Both the position numbers and the translations under genes were made by a program. This document shows positions 1-9,767 of a stretch of DNA of 43,880 bases, piece after piece. The stretch comes from Bryobacterales bacterium (GTDB taxonomy: Bacteria > Acidobacteriota > Terriglobia > Bryobacterales > UBA6623), in NCBI GenBank assembly GCA_022826925.1, contig JAJDTX010000010.1, forward strand, positions 1 to 43,880, given 5' to 3'. The notes under the pieces are model-generated. The model had not been told where the DNA came from. It was given only the letters and a program-made list of their open reading frames with translations, and searched no databases. Position 1 is the first letter of the stretch. Each line of letters begins with the position of its first letter.

Positions 1-405
1 CTGAACGGCCATGGCTGCCGCCTCGACCTGCAATTCAAACTTGGAGGGGTCGATCCGGATGAAGGTCTCGTCCGCGGCGAACGAGCCGCCGCTGCTGAAC
101 GTCGGCGAAACCCAGACCACGCGACCCACGACCTCGGACACCACCGACGCCTTCTCCTCAAGCGTCACCGAACCAGTCAATTCCACTCTCAGCGATTGCT
201 CGGTCGGCTCCGGGCGAACCACCGCGACCGTCGGTTGGGCACTGTCCGGCGACTGCTCGGGAATCGCGCCCCGATCTATCCGGCTGGGTGCCCGGGCTAG
301 GTAAAGCGCCAGAGCGATCGCACCAAGAACAAAGGCCGCCTGGGCGTAGCCGCGCCATGAACGCTGGCCGGACCGATCCCTGGGGTTAGGAGATTCTTCG
401 AGCAT
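1..405 (-). CDS. RND efflux periplasmic adaptor (membrane fusion protein), N-terminal part, cut by window edge
   Basis: Reading leftward from the ATG at 405-403, the frame stays open for 135 codons to the window edge. A GAGG ribosome site lies 8 bases upstream. Residues about 16-35 form one hydrophobic segment, an uncleaved anchor or signal. A proline/glutamate linker follows, and then the typical start of an AcrA/HlyD-type adaptor: a VRPEPTEQSLRVELTGSV strand, a GRVVWVSPTFSSGGSF barrel-sandwich half and an FIRIDPSKFELQVEAAA entry into the helical hairpin. Such adaptors bridge an inner-membrane RND pump to an outer-membrane channel. The gene is divergent from the polyketide operon, so export of its product is possible but unproven. 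The family is clear; the pump partner lies outside the window. Confidence 0.82.
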   Translation of the reverse strand, partial: MLEESPNPRDRSGQRSWRGYAQAAFVLGAIALALYLARAPSRIDRGAIPEQSPDSAQPTVAVVRPEPTEQSLRVELTGSVTLEEKASVVSEVVGRVVWVSPTFSSGGSFAADETFIRIDPSKFELQVEAAAMAVQ

Positions 406-836
406 TTGGAATTCCTCGGTTTGAAGTAGCGTACATCAGAAGGCTGTCTTGATCGTCCACGTTTCGGATGCATTGACTGCATGAGCCTGACGTAGATTTG
501 AAGCTCTTAGACAGAGAGTTTAGCGAAGCACTGCCTCAGTCCGCCGAGAGCGCCGCTCGGAAACTTGCCATTTCTAACAAACCTGACCCAATCGTCAAGC
601 TTGCGACTTTTTGACTACACTGGAGTTATCGGCAGGATCGACAGAAGAATCTGATCGTATTCCTGAGTTCGTAGTTACCGGTAACGTTGAATACGAGACT
701 GGTGCAATAGGGGATTTAAATGGAATATTTACATTACGGCCCGCTAGCCGGCTGCTCCGAGCCGGAGCGTTTGAGCTGCAAGAATCGCGATCCGCGAAGC
801 GCGATCCGCCTTGGACTTCACCGGGGGAGCCGCTGA
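406..836. other. Divergent intergenic region between efflux adaptor and polyketide synthase
   Basis: About 430 bases hold no convincing gene; frames open here lack family features and are shadows or chance. The stretch is AT-richer than its surroundings, especially 600-740, and includes a perfect palindrome listed separately. It must contain the promoters of both divergent transcripts, but I see no -35/-10 pair with good spacing. Confidence 0.5.
674..685. promoter_or_regulatory. Perfect 12-bp palindrome GTTACCGGTAAC upstream of the PKS
   Basis: GTTACCGGTAAC is fully self-complementary with no spacer and lies 152 bases before the PKS start, between divergent genes. This is the form expected of a dimeric repressor's operator. 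No regulator gene is next to it, so the role is inference. A single 12-bp palindrome could also be chance. Confidence 0.35.
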
Positions 837-3800
837 GTGAGTACGAGGAACTTGCGCATGGAAGTTGCCGCCCGGACCGGAAAGGACGTCGCGCGGGAGG
901 ATGGATCGCCACCCCAAGTGCCCGTGGCCATTGTGGGTTACAGCTACCGCATGCCCGGGGGGATCCGTACCGACGACGAGTTCTGGAGTCTCCTGAGCGA
1001 GCGCGAGATCGTCCAAGAGCCGGTCTCCGACCGCTACGGCAGGGGTTACCGGCCTGTCGGTGAGTTTTCCGGGCCGGGTCGGTTCGCCAGCCCTTACGAG
1101 GGGCTGCTTCGCGACGACGCGGAAAAGCTGTTCGACCGCAGTCTCTTCGGCCTTTCCCAGAACGAAATGAAGCTGATGGATCCCCAGATGAGGATGCTGT
1201 TGAGCTGCGCCTGGGAGACCTTCGAACGCTCCGGTTGGGACCTCCACTCGCTGCGCAACAGTCGGACCGGCCTCTTCATCGGCGCTCAGGTTCCATCGGT
1301 GGCCGGCTGGCGCCCCATGCGCGGGGCCTCCCAGTTCGATGTGATGAACGTTAGCCTGGCCATGCTGGCCAACCGGATCTCCTATCACTTCAATCTGATG
1401 GGACCGTCGACCACGTATTGCACGGCCTGTTCGGCAAGTCTGACGGCGTTGCACGCGGCGATGAACGCGTTCCGCTGCGGCGACTGCCACCAGGCCGTGG
1501 TCGGCTCCGTCAATTATCTGGGAACAGCGCGGCTGAGCGCTTCATTCAATGCCTTGGGGGTCATCAGCCCGGACGGCAAGTGCCATTCCTTCGACGCCGA
1601 GGCCAACGGCTACATGCGCGCCGAAGGCGCGTTCACGTTTGCGATCAAGCCACTGGAAGCGGCCGAAAGGGACGGCGACCGCATCTGCGCCGTCGTGGAG
1701 GCGACCTCGGTGAACGCAGCCGGCGCCGCCGATGACAGCGCCAGCCTCTCCCAAGGCCGCTACATCACCGCGCCCACCCGTCACGCGCAGGTGGAACTCA
1801 TGCAACAGGCCTGCGCCCGGGCGGGCCGCCACCCGCGAGAATTCGACTATATCGAGGCTCATGCGACCGGCACTGTCGTCGGTGACCGGGTCGAGGGAAA
1901 CGCAATTGCGACGGCGTTCGGCAGCGATTCGCGCGATGTTCCGCTGCGCATTTCGAGCGTCAAGAGCAACGTCGGCCATATGGAAGCCGCCGCGTTCCAC
2001 TGCGCGCTGCTCAAAGTCATCCTGATGATGCAGCACCGCACGTTCGCCCCGACTTCCAAGAACTTCTTGGTCCCCAATCCGGAGATCGACTTCGACCGCT
2101 GCCCGATGCAGGTGCAGACCGCCTGCGAGCCCTTTCCCGAGCGCCCGGTGGTGGTCGGGATCAACTCGTTCGGCTTCGGCGGTGCCAACGGACACTGCGT
2201 GGTGCGCGAGTACCGCCCGTCCCGGCCGATCAGCCGATCCGTGCCGTTGGCCCCGGAAGCCGGCTTCATGATTCCGCTGTCCGCCCGCACTTCAGAGGCC
2301 TTGGCCCGAAGCGCTGAGTCACTCCGGCTCACGCTGCGCGAACAAGAGGTCGATCTCTATACCCTGGCGGGCAATCTCGGCCGTCGCCGCACACACTTCT
2401 CCACGCGCACTTCCTTTGCGGTGAGAAACCGGGAGGACCTGGCTGCGGCGCTGGATGCGTTCGTCCAAGACCCGGCACCGGTCGCCACGGTGGAGGAAGG
2501 CCAGCGTCGACTAGCCATGGTGTTCTCCGGCCAAGGCACGCAGTGGGCGGGGTGCGGGCGCGAGCTCTACGAGGCCGAACCCATTTTCCGGCGCGCCATC
2601 GACGGGATTGAGGAGCACTGGCGGGAACACTCCGACATTTCGCTGCGGGAAGCCTGCTTCTCCGCTCCGCAAGAGGAGCTCAACGAAGTCCGCCTGGCCC
2701 AGCCCGTCATTTTCATGATCCAGTGCGCGCTGGTCGAGCTGCTCAAGACTTGGGGCGTCTATCCCGATTGCGTCGTGGGGCACAGCTCCGGCGAGGTTGC
2801 CGCCGCATACGCCTCCGGGACTCTGTCCCTGGCGGAAGCGACGCGTCTGGTGTTTCACCGCGCCACATTGCAGCAGCGCACTGCGGGGTCCGGCCGCTTG
2901 CTGGCCATCGGCCTTGACCGGCCGGGCGTGCAGGAACTGCTCCACTCCCTGGATATGTCCTTTCGGTTCGGAGAAGACGGGAGCCGCGGGCCCACGGCGG
3001 TCGAGATCGCCTGCGTAAACGCACCCGCCAACACTGTCATCTGCGGAAAGGAAGCCTCCTTGCGACCCGTGATGGAGGAACTCGACCGCAACCGTCTGCA
3101 GAACGTATTGCTGCCCGGAAACATCGCCTTCCACTCCGCCGCCATGGAACCGATCCGAGACGCCGCGCTGGCGGCTCTGTCGTTCTTGGACGACTGCGGC
3201 TCCGACCCCGACGTGCCATTCGTTTCCTCGGTCACAGGCGAAGTCACGACGCGGCTGGACAGCGCCTATTGGTGGTCGAATATCCGCCAGCCCGTTCGGT
3301 TCGCGGCGGCGATGGAAACCATCCAGAGCGAGTATCGCCCGGATGCCGTGCTGGAAATCGCCCCGCACTGCTCGCTGCAACCCACTATCGCGCAGTGCCT
3401 GGAAAGCAGTGTCCGGGAACCCGCCTGCCTCCAGACGCTAGTGCGGGACAGCGACACCCGCCTCGACTTTCAACAGGCCCTTGGCTCTCTGTTCAGAGCT
3501 GGCGTCGCGCTCGACTTCGACACCCAGTATCCGCGGCCCGAACCGATCGCCCACCTGCTTCCCGGCCATCCGAGGGAAGAACAGGCGACGATCGAAACCT
3601 CGGTTGACAACGAGATGTTTGTCCGCCAGGGCGAGTACTCGCACGGTCCGTTGGTCGGCCACAAGGTCCCCTGCGATCACATACTGTTCGAAGCCCGGCT
3701 CTCGGAGAAGGACTTCCCCTGGTTGGCGGACCATCGCGTGCACCACGCGGCGATCATGCCGGCGGCCGGCTACATCGAGCTGATCCTGGAGGCCCTCGGG

Positions 3801-6800
3801 GGTGCTCCGGCATACTTCGAAGTGCTCGAATTCCTGCAGCCCTGTCCCGTCCCGAAATTGGCGGTGCGGCTGCAAACAGCCTTGCATCGGGACGCCTCGG
3901 TGCCGGACGAGTTCACCTTCAGCGTTTCCTCCCGGGCCTACGACGTCGACGCAACCAGCGAGCTGCACTGCCGCGGAAAAGTGCGCCTTGTGGGCGACGA
4001 CCACGCGGTCGACGTGGCGGGACAGCTAGCGGACATCGACAAGACCCACTTCGAATCCTCGTCCCTCGCGGATGACCGTAACTTTTACGAGCGCTTGGAA
4101 GCGGTCCTGAGCGAAACCTTCCAGTACGGTCCGTTCTTCCGAACCATTCGGCGCGTCCTGGTGGACACGATTTCAAAAGCCTACCTTTTCGATGTAGAAA
4201 TGGACGAAGGCTTGTGGACCACTGGGTGCGAGGAGGGCTACGTCTCTTGCCCGCCCTTGCTCGACGGGGGGCTCCAGATCTTTCTGTATCACCTGCTGAC
4301 CGCCGCCGATCTGTTCGCCATACCGCAGCGCGCCGAAGGCATGACTTTCCTTCGCCGGCCGACCGGGCCGCGGATCACGTGCCACGTCACCAAGCCCAGC
4401 GACGATTGGATGAATGCGAACGAACGGGGGCAATACTCCGTGCGCCGCGGCGAACGGTCAGGAGGCAGCATCAGCTTCTACGACACCGAGACCGGGGATC
4501 TCGTTGCCCATATCGGCGAATACACCTATTTCACCTCCAATCCGCGCTGGAACGATCTGCCGAACAGCAAGCACCGGATTGTCTGGCAGCTGAAGTTCAT
4601 TCCCGCCAGCCCGGCGCTGATCGACCGCTTGCCGGGCGGCGAGATCGAGCCCGCCGCCCTCATCGCCGCTTTCGAGGAGCCGGCGGAGGGCGAGCTGCAC
4701 TCCTGTCACGTTGTCGAGCTTGCGGGCGGGCGGGAGCCGGACCGCACCGCCCTGAAGAACTGCGTTGACGATCTGTCCAACGTCAACAGCCAGAGCGAAT
4801 ACTGGCTGGTAACAGACAACGAGGAGGCCGCTCGGGACTGCTACGACGCATTCCATAGACACGATGCCGCCCTGCGGTTCGCGAGCGTCGATCCATCCGC
4901 GCCTCGGGAGCCAGAGGACGGCTTGCTGCGTCGGGGAGCCGCCGAGATCGTCTTGCTGCACGGAGACGACCCGAGTCTCGGGCCGGAGAGCTGGGAATTG
5001 GCCCGTCGGCTGGCGGTGGCGGGCGGCCTCGCCCTGGCCCTTCACGACGAAGAATGTCCGATCGAACCGGGTCCGGGCTGGAAAACCTTGCGAGCGGGGC
5101 GGCGTGCGACGTTGCTGCAAGCGCCGCACGAGGATGTCGACGGGGCCGACGCCGAGGACCTTCCAAGCCCGCGATGGGTGTTGGGAGAGCGGGCGAGCTG
5201 GGCTTCGGAATGGGTGTCCCTGCTCGACCGGCCGGGAGCGACACACCTGATCCCCAGCGGAGATTGGACGGGCGCCGCGCCGCAATCGATCCACCAGTGG
5301 CCGGACGTGGCGGACCTGCAGGCCATCGACTTTTTCTGCGGCACCGATGCCGAAGACCCCGTGGGCGAAGATCTGGCCGCAGGCTTCATCGCTTTCGTCC
5401 AGGCCCTGGCTTCGCATCGAATCGAACAGGCGAATCGCCCGTGCCGATTGACCGTGGTGACGCAGAGAGCCGCCCACACCGTGGAAGAGCCCCGCGGCGG
5501 CACACTTTGGGGTGCGGCCCGCAGCATGGCACTGGAAGTCGGGGACGACGCCAAGATCGATTTCCGGCTGGTCGACCTGGGGGATGCCGGCGACCTGGAA
5601 ACCCTGGCGTGGCTGGCGCGGTGCGATCTGCGCGAACGCGAGTTGGCGGTGCGCGACAAGCGCCTGTGGGCGCCGCGGATGGTCAGCCTCAAGGAGCGAT
5701 ATTTGCCAGTTCCCGCCGCGGGGGATTGCACGTACCGGCTCGTTCTGGACAATGCCGGGCAAGTCGCCGGTCTCCAGATGAAGACCTACGAAGTGGCGGC
5801 GCCAGGTCCAGGGGATGTGGAGATCGACGTGACGGCCGCGGCCCTCAACTTCCGCGACGTCATGGTGACGCTTGGTCTCTTGCCGGCGATGGCCTACGAA
5901 CGCTCGGCACTGGGGCACGAGATCGGCATGGAGGCCAGCGGAATCGTTCGTCGGGTCGGACCGAAAGTGCGGCATTGCCGCGTGGGCGACGAGGTGGCCT
6001 TTGTCGCGGGCGGCTGCATTGCCAATCGCGTGACAGTGGACCAGTCCCTCGTCTTCGCCAAGCCCGACGGCCTCAGCATGGAAGAGGCCGCCTCCACGCT
6101 ATCCGTCTACGTGACCGCGTACTATTCGCTCATCCATACGGCGCGTTTGATGCAGGGGCAGCGAGTGCTGATCCACTCTGCGATGGGCGGTGTCGGGCAG
6201 GCAGCCATCGCGCTGGCCAAGCATGTAGGGGCCGAAATCTACGCGACTGCCGGCAGCGAGAGCAAGCGCGAGCGACTTCTGGCGCTGGGCGTGCGCGCCG
6301 CATTCGATTCCCACAGCTTCGACTGGCATGACGGACTGATGGCGGCCACTGGGGGAGAAGGTGTCGACGTTGTCCTGAATTCGCTTGCGGGACGCCATAT
6401 CGAACTCTGCCTTCAAGCCCTGCGTCCGGGCGGCTGGCATTGCGAGATCGGCAAGGTCGACATCTATGCGGACAACGAGCTTGGCCTGCGAATCTTTCGC
6501 AAGAACCTGCGTTTCGCGGCGATCGACATTGACCGTCTGATACTCGACGATCCCCGCCTGACGCGCGAACTTTCCCAGGCATGCCTCGACCTAATCGCAG
6601 AGGGGGCTCTCGCGCCGCTACCCGTCAGCGAGTTTCCCTATGCGGACTACGCCAAGGCCATTCGGCTGATGGCCGCCGGCCAGCACCAAGGCAAGCTGGT
6701 TCTGACGGCTCCCCCGGATTCTGACAATCCTGGATTCTCGATCGCCGACGTGCGGCCGCTGTTCGATCCGGATGCTACTTATCTGGTCACTGGCGCGCTG

Positions 6801-7961
6801 GGCGGATTCGGCCTGAGACTGCTGCCCTACTTGGTGGCCTCGGGGGCGCGTCATCTCACCCTGATGGACCGCGACCCCGAGCGCCGTCGGGATGCCGACT
6901 GGATTCGCCGGACGAGCGCCCTGGCCTATATGGACGAGCAGGTCGAGTTCGACATCATGGCCGGCGACGTCGCGGTGGAAGACGACGTCCAGCGCTGCGT
7001 TGCACGAATCCAGCGGCCGCTCAAGGGCGTTTTCCACCTCGCCGGCGTCTTGGATGATCGCTTGCTGGACGATCTGTCGGCGGAATCCGTGGCGCGAGTC
7101 TTCGCGCCCAAGGCCCTCGGCGCCCTTCATCTCCACCGGGCCACGCTCGACCATGCGCTCGACTACTTCGTGCTGTTCTCGTCAACCTCCTCCGCGCTGG
7201 GCAACCCCGGACAGATCAACTACAGCGCCGCCAACGGATACCTCGACGGTCTCGCGGCCAGCCGCCGGAGACAGAGCCTGCCCTGCTTGGCCTACAATAT
7301 GGCCGCCGTGGCCGACGCAGGCATGGCCGCCCGCAGTCTCCCGGTCTTGCGCATGATGAGAGCAGCCGGCCTGCCCCCCGTGAGCAGCGATTGCGCCATC
7401 GCCAATCTGGACTACGCCTTGCGCGCGTTGTCGGACCGCGACCATCTGATCTGCGCCCTGTTCGAACGCCCGCTGTGGACCGTGGACTTCGCCGACTACA
7501 TGCGCATCGGACGCCTGATGCGCAACCGGGACGCGTTCGAGGCCGGTCCGGCGGCTGAATTGACGGTGGAGGCCGTAGTGGCGCAGATCGCGGCCAAGGT
7601 AGCCGAACTTTGCGGCCACGACGAGAGCGGAGCCGAGGAGCCGTTGTCCAGTTTCGGACTGACGTCGCTCTCCGTCGCCGAGCTCGGCACATTCATCCAG
7701 ACGGAGTTCAACTACCGGGTGAGCGCGCTCGAGTTGATGACCACCGCATCCGCCCTGTCGTTGGCGCAGGGCATCGTCCTTGGCCCGGATGAAGTGGCCG
7801 AGGATTCCGACGACACAGGCGTGGAAGCAGTCGCGGAGGTGTCCGCTGCTGCCGTGCCACGCGCGCGGCGCAAGCCGTCGATCTTCGCGAGCCCGCCGGA
7901 GAGCCATTTTCCGGATCTCGGCGATGCCGGCGCTACGCAGCCCGCGGCCCGCCAAGCTTGA
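837..7961 (+). CDS. Mono-modular, fully reducing type I polyketide synthase (KS-AT-DH-ER-KR-ACP)
   Basis: A 2374-residue single-module synthase. KS: residues about 28-450, with active-site Cys198 (TACSAS), His342 (EAHATGT) and His381 (NVGH). AT: about 505-830, with Ser650 in GHSSGE and an AFHS motif ending at 766-767, pointing to malonyl-CoA. DH: about 930-1210, with His966 (glycine of HxxxGxxxxP replaced by His) and Asp1143/Gln1147. ER: about 1640-1965, with LNFRDV and the NADPH loop HSAMGGVG at 1780-1787. KR: TGALGGFG at 1985, LDD (B-type), SS and Tyr2129. ACP: Ser2277 in GLTSLS. All reductive domains look active, so a saturated, probably iteratively built chain is predicted. There is no thioesterase; release must be in trans, most simply by the reductase two genes on. 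Between DH and ER sits a KR structural half and what looks like the tail of a methyltransferase domain (about 1322-1400). GTG 837 follows GGGGGAG at good spacing; ATG 858, after GAGGAA, is an alternative start. The general layout recalls Sup/Swf-type synthases of sponge symbionts; membership is untested. Confidence 0.93.
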   Translation: MSTRNLRMEVAARTGKDVAREDGSPPQVPVAIVGYSYRMPGGIRTDDEFWSLLSEREIVQEPVSDRYGRGYRPVGEFSGPGRFASPYEGLLRDDAEKLFDRSLFGLSQNEMKLMDPQMRMLLSCAWETFERSGWDLHSLRNSRTGLFIGAQVPSVAGWRPMRGASQFDVMNVSLAMLANRISYHFNLMGPSTTYCTACSASLTALHAAMNAFRCGDCHQAVVGSVNYLGTARLSASFNALGVISPDGKCHSFDAEANGYMRAEGAFTFAIKPLEAAERDGDRICAVVEATSVNAAGAADDSASLSQGRYITAPTRHAQVELMQQACARAGRHPREFDYIEAHATGTVVGDRVEGNAIATAFGSDSRDVPLRISSVKSNVGHMEAAAFHCALLKVILMMQHRTFAPTSKNFLVPNPEIDFDRCPMQVQTACEPFPERPVVVGINSFGFGGANGHCVVREYRPSRPISRSVPLAPEAGFMIPLSARTSEALARSAESLRLTLREQEVDLYTLAGNLGRRRTHFSTRTSFAVRNREDLAAALDAFVQDPAPVATVEEGQRRLAMVFSGQGTQWAGCGRELYEAEPIFRRAIDGIEEHWREHSDISLREACFSAPQEELNEVRLAQPVIFMIQCALVELLKTWGVYPDCVVGHSSGEVAAAYASGTLSLAEATRLVFHRATLQQRTAGSGRLLAIGLDRPGVQELLHSLDMSFRFGEDGSRGPTAVEIACVNAPANTVICGKEASLRPVMEELDRNRLQNVLLPGNIAFHSAAMEPIRDAALAALSFLDDCGSDPDVPFVSSVTGEVTTRLDSAYWWSNIRQPVRFAAAMETIQSEYRPDAVLEIAPHCSLQPTIAQCLESSVREPACLQTLVRDSDTRLDFQQALGSLFRAGVALDFDTQYPRPEPIAHLLPGHPREEQATIETSVDNEMFVRQGEYSHGPLVGHKVPCDHILFEARLSEKDFPWLADHRVHHAAIMPAAGYIELILEALGGAPAYFEVLEFLQPCPVPKLAVRLQTALHRDASVPDEFTFSVSSRAYDVDATSELHCRGKVRLVGDDHAVDVAGQLADIDKTHFESSSLADDRNFYERLEAVLSETFQYGPFFRTIRRVLVDTISKAYLFDVEMDEGLWTTGCEEGYVSCPPLLDGGLQIFLYHLLTAADLFAIPQRAEGMTFLRRPTGPRITCHVTKPSDDWMNANERGQYSVRRGERSGGSISFYDTETGDLVAHIGEYTYFTSNPRWNDLPNSKHRIVWQLKFIPASPALIDRLPGGEIEPAALIAAFEEPAEGELHSCHVVELAGGREPDRTALKNCVDDLSNVNSQSEYWLVTDNEEAARDCYDAFHRHDAALRFASVDPSAPREPEDGLLRRGAAEIVLLHGDDPSLGPESWELARRLAVAGGLALALHDEECPIEPGPGWKTLRAGRRATLLQAPHEDVDGADAEDLPSPRWVLGERASWASEWVSLLDRPGATHLIPSGDWTGAAPQSIHQWPDVADLQAIDFFCGTDAEDPVGEDLAAGFIAFVQALASHRIEQANRPCRLTVVTQRAAHTVEEPRGGTLWGAARSMALEVGDDAKIDFRLVDLGDAGDLETLAWLARCDLRERELAVRDKRLWAPRMVSLKERYLPVPAAGDCTYRLVLDNAGQVAGLQMKTYEVAAPGPGDVEIDVTAAALNFRDVMVTLGLLPAMAYERSALGHEIGMEASGIVRRVGPKVRHCRVGDEVAFVAGGCIANRVTVDQSLVFAKPDGLSMEEAASTLSVYVTAYYSLIHTARLMQGQRVLIHSAMGGVGQAAIALAKHVGAEIYATAGSESKRERLLALGVRAAFDSHSFDWHDGLMAATGGEGVDVVLNSLAGRHIELCLQALRPGGWHCEIGKVDIYADNELGLRIFRKNLRFAAIDIDRLILDDPRLTRELSQACLDLIAEGALAPLPVSEFPYADYAKAIRLMAAGQHQGKLVLTAPPDSDNPGFSIADVRPLFDPDATYLVTGALGGFGLRLLPYLVASGARHLTLMDRDPERRRDADWIRRTSALAYMDEQVEFDIMAGDVAVEDDVQRCVARIQRPLKGVFHLAGVLDDRLLDDLSAESVARVFAPKALGALHLHRATLDHALDYFVLFSSTSSALGNPGQINYSAANGYLDGLAASRRRQSLPCLAYNMAAVADAGMAARSLPVLRMMRAAGLPPVSSDCAIANLDYALRALSDRDHLICALFERPLWTVDFADYMRIGRLMRNRDAFEAGPAAELTVEAVVAQIAAKVAELCGHDESGAEEPLSSFGLTSLSVAELGTFIQTEFNYRVSALELMTTASALSLAQGIVLGPDEVAEDSDDTGVEAVAEVSAAAVPRARRKPSIFASPPESHFPDLGDAGATQPAARQA

Positions 7962-7986
7962 ATGAGGGAACGGAGGACGGCGAACC

Positions 7987-9729
7987 ATGCCTAAGGCCTT
8001 GCTGGTTTATCCCGAACACCCTCCGACGTATTGGGGCGCCAACTATGCGTTGGAGATGGTGGGCATCAAATCAGCCTTTCCGCCGTTGGGCCTGCTCACC
8101 ATCGCCGCGATGTTTCCGCCAGAGTACGAGCTGCGCGTCGTGGACATGAACGTGGCGCCCCTCGAGGACTCCGACCTGGAATGGGCCGACATGGTCTTCA
8201 CTTCCACCATGATCGTGCAGCGGGTGTCCCTCAAGACCGTGATCGAGCGCTGCAACCGCGCGGGCGTGCCAGTGATCGCCGGAGGGCCCCACCCCACCAC
8301 GTTTCACGATGAGATCCCGGGGGTAGACCACTTCGTGCTTGACGAGGCCGAGGAGATCTTCCCTGGGTTTCTGCGGGACCTGGCGGACGGAACCGCCAAG
8401 GCGATGTACAGGGAGCCGCGGAAGCCAGACGTGACCCAGACACCCGTGCCGCGCTTCGATCTCATCGACCTGGACAACTACTATTCGATGGGGCTTCAGT
8501 TCTCCCGGGGATGCCCGTTCGACTGCGAGTTCTGCGACATTACCAAGCTCTACGGGCGCGTTCCCCGAACCAAATCGCCGGCCCAGATGGTGACCGAGTT
8601 CGATTCGCTGCGCAAGCTGGGCTGGAAGGGCCCGCTGTTCTTGGTCGATGACAATTTCATCGGCAACAAGCGGGAGGCGATGAATCTACTCCCGGTCATC
8701 GCCGAGTGGCAAAAGGCCCACGGATACCCGTTTTCCCTGTCAACCGAAGCGAGCGTCAATCTGGCTCACTTGGACGAGTTGATGGACGCGATGGTCGAGG
8801 CCGGGTTCGATACCGTGTTCCTCGGCATCGAAACTCCCAACCCCAAGGCGCTAATCAAGACCAAGAAACCGCAGAACACCAGCAGGAAAGAAGAGGATTT
8901 CCTGTTCCACGCGGTTCGCAAGATTCAGCGCAAGGGGATGCAGGTCCAAGGCGGCTTCATCCTGGGACTCGACAGCGACGACGAGGGAGTGTTCGATGCA
9001 CAAATCGAGTTCATCCAGCAGGCGGGAATCCCCGTGGCGCCGATCTATCTCTTGACGGCCCTCCGGGGGACGGACATGTACGAGCGCCTGCGTGCCGAAG
9101 ACCGGCTCCTGGACAAGGCGATTGGCACCAACGCGATGACGCTTAACTTCAAGTCGGAACTGGATCCGCGAACATTACTCAATGGATATCGACGGGTGAC
9201 CGCCACGCTCTATGATCCCACTCTCGAGAACTACTTCCAGCGCTGCCTGGCTATGTTCGAGCACCTCAAGGCGGTGCCCCACCTAAGGAAGCCGATGGGC
9301 GCGAACGCCGCCGTCGTCGCGGCGATGCGCGTGCGCCGGCAGCTCGCGAAAAACCAGATTCCCGCCTTTTCGAGATTCATCGCGCAAGTCTCGCGAAATC
9401 ATCCCCGCATGCTTTCCACGGCGCTGGGGCTGGCCGGCTTGGGCTACCACTTCGAACGGGTCACCCGCCAGCAGATCATGATCTATGACTTCAAGCAGTT
9501 CCTTGAGGCAGAGCTGGACCTGTTCCGGGAAGCGGTTTCCCAGCGTGCGAAACGCCCGGATGCGATCCTTGACCGCCGTCGGACATTGTTCGCGCGGGTC
9601 GAGACGCGCTATCGGTCGATTCCGAGCGATCTTCGCTACAGCGAGGACGGAGTCGAACCGGCTCTGCAGTCGTTTCGGGCCACTGTCGACGCTCAGGCGG
9701 AACAGTTCACCCAACTGGGAAGCGCCTAG
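7987..9729 (+). CDS. B12-binding-domain radical SAM protein, candidate C-methyltransferase
   Basis: A 580-residue protein. Residues 1-150 form a Rossmann-like cobalamin-binding domain (opening KALLVYPEHPP; IAGGPHPTTF loop) without the DxHxxG histidine, as is common in this class. The radical SAM core follows, with Cys176-x3-Cys180-x2-Cys183 for the 4Fe-4S cluster, then VDDNFIGNK and LGIETPNPKAL. From about 390 there is a long helical C-terminus of the DUF4070 type. Hopanoid C-2 methylase HpnP has this same B12-rSAM-DUF4070 order and methylates unactivated carbon; family members differ widely, so the substrate is unknown. It starts 25 bases after the PKS stop with a strong GGAGGA site and is surely co-transcribed. 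In context it likely adds a methyl to the polyketide/fatty chain, but a non-methylating radical reaction cannot be excluded. Confidence 0.88.
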   Translation: MPKALLVYPEHPPTYWGANYALEMVGIKSAFPPLGLLTIAAMFPPEYELRVVDMNVAPLEDSDLEWADMVFTSTMIVQRVSLKTVIERCNRAGVPVIAGGPHPTTFHDEIPGVDHFVLDEAEEIFPGFLRDLADGTAKAMYREPRKPDVTQTPVPRFDLIDLDNYYSMGLQFSRGCPFDCEFCDITKLYGRVPRTKSPAQMVTEFDSLRKLGWKGPLFLVDDNFIGNKREAMNLLPVIAEWQKAHGYPFSLSTEASVNLAHLDELMDAMVEAGFDTVFLGIETPNPKALIKTKKPQNTSRKEEDFLFHAVRKIQRKGMQVQGGFILGLDSDDEGVFDAQIEFIQQAGIPVAPIYLLTALRGTDMYERLRAEDRLLDKAIGTNAMTLNFKSELDPRTLLNGYRRVTATLYDPTLENYFQRCLAMFEHLKAVPHLRKPMGANAAVVAAMRVRRQLAKNQIPAFSRFIAQVSRNHPRMLSTALGLAGLGYHFERVTRQQIMIYDFKQFLEAELDLFREAVSQRAKRPDAILDRRRTLFARVETRYRSIPSDLRYSEDGVEPALQSFRATVDAQAEQFTQLGSA

Positions 9730-9767
9730 GAAGTCCTCCCCACAGTCGGGAACACGAGACCCTAACC

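Noticed and set aside
4458..5975. Long minus-strand open frame (505 codons) inside the PKS
   Set aside because: Antisense to a clearly coding frame with continuous PKS domains. Its translation has no family features; it arises from GC-rich codon bias.
5054..6331. Plus-strand open frame of 425 codons in another frame of the PKS
   Set aside because: Arg/Gly-rich shadow overlapping the ER domain; no domain or ribosome site.
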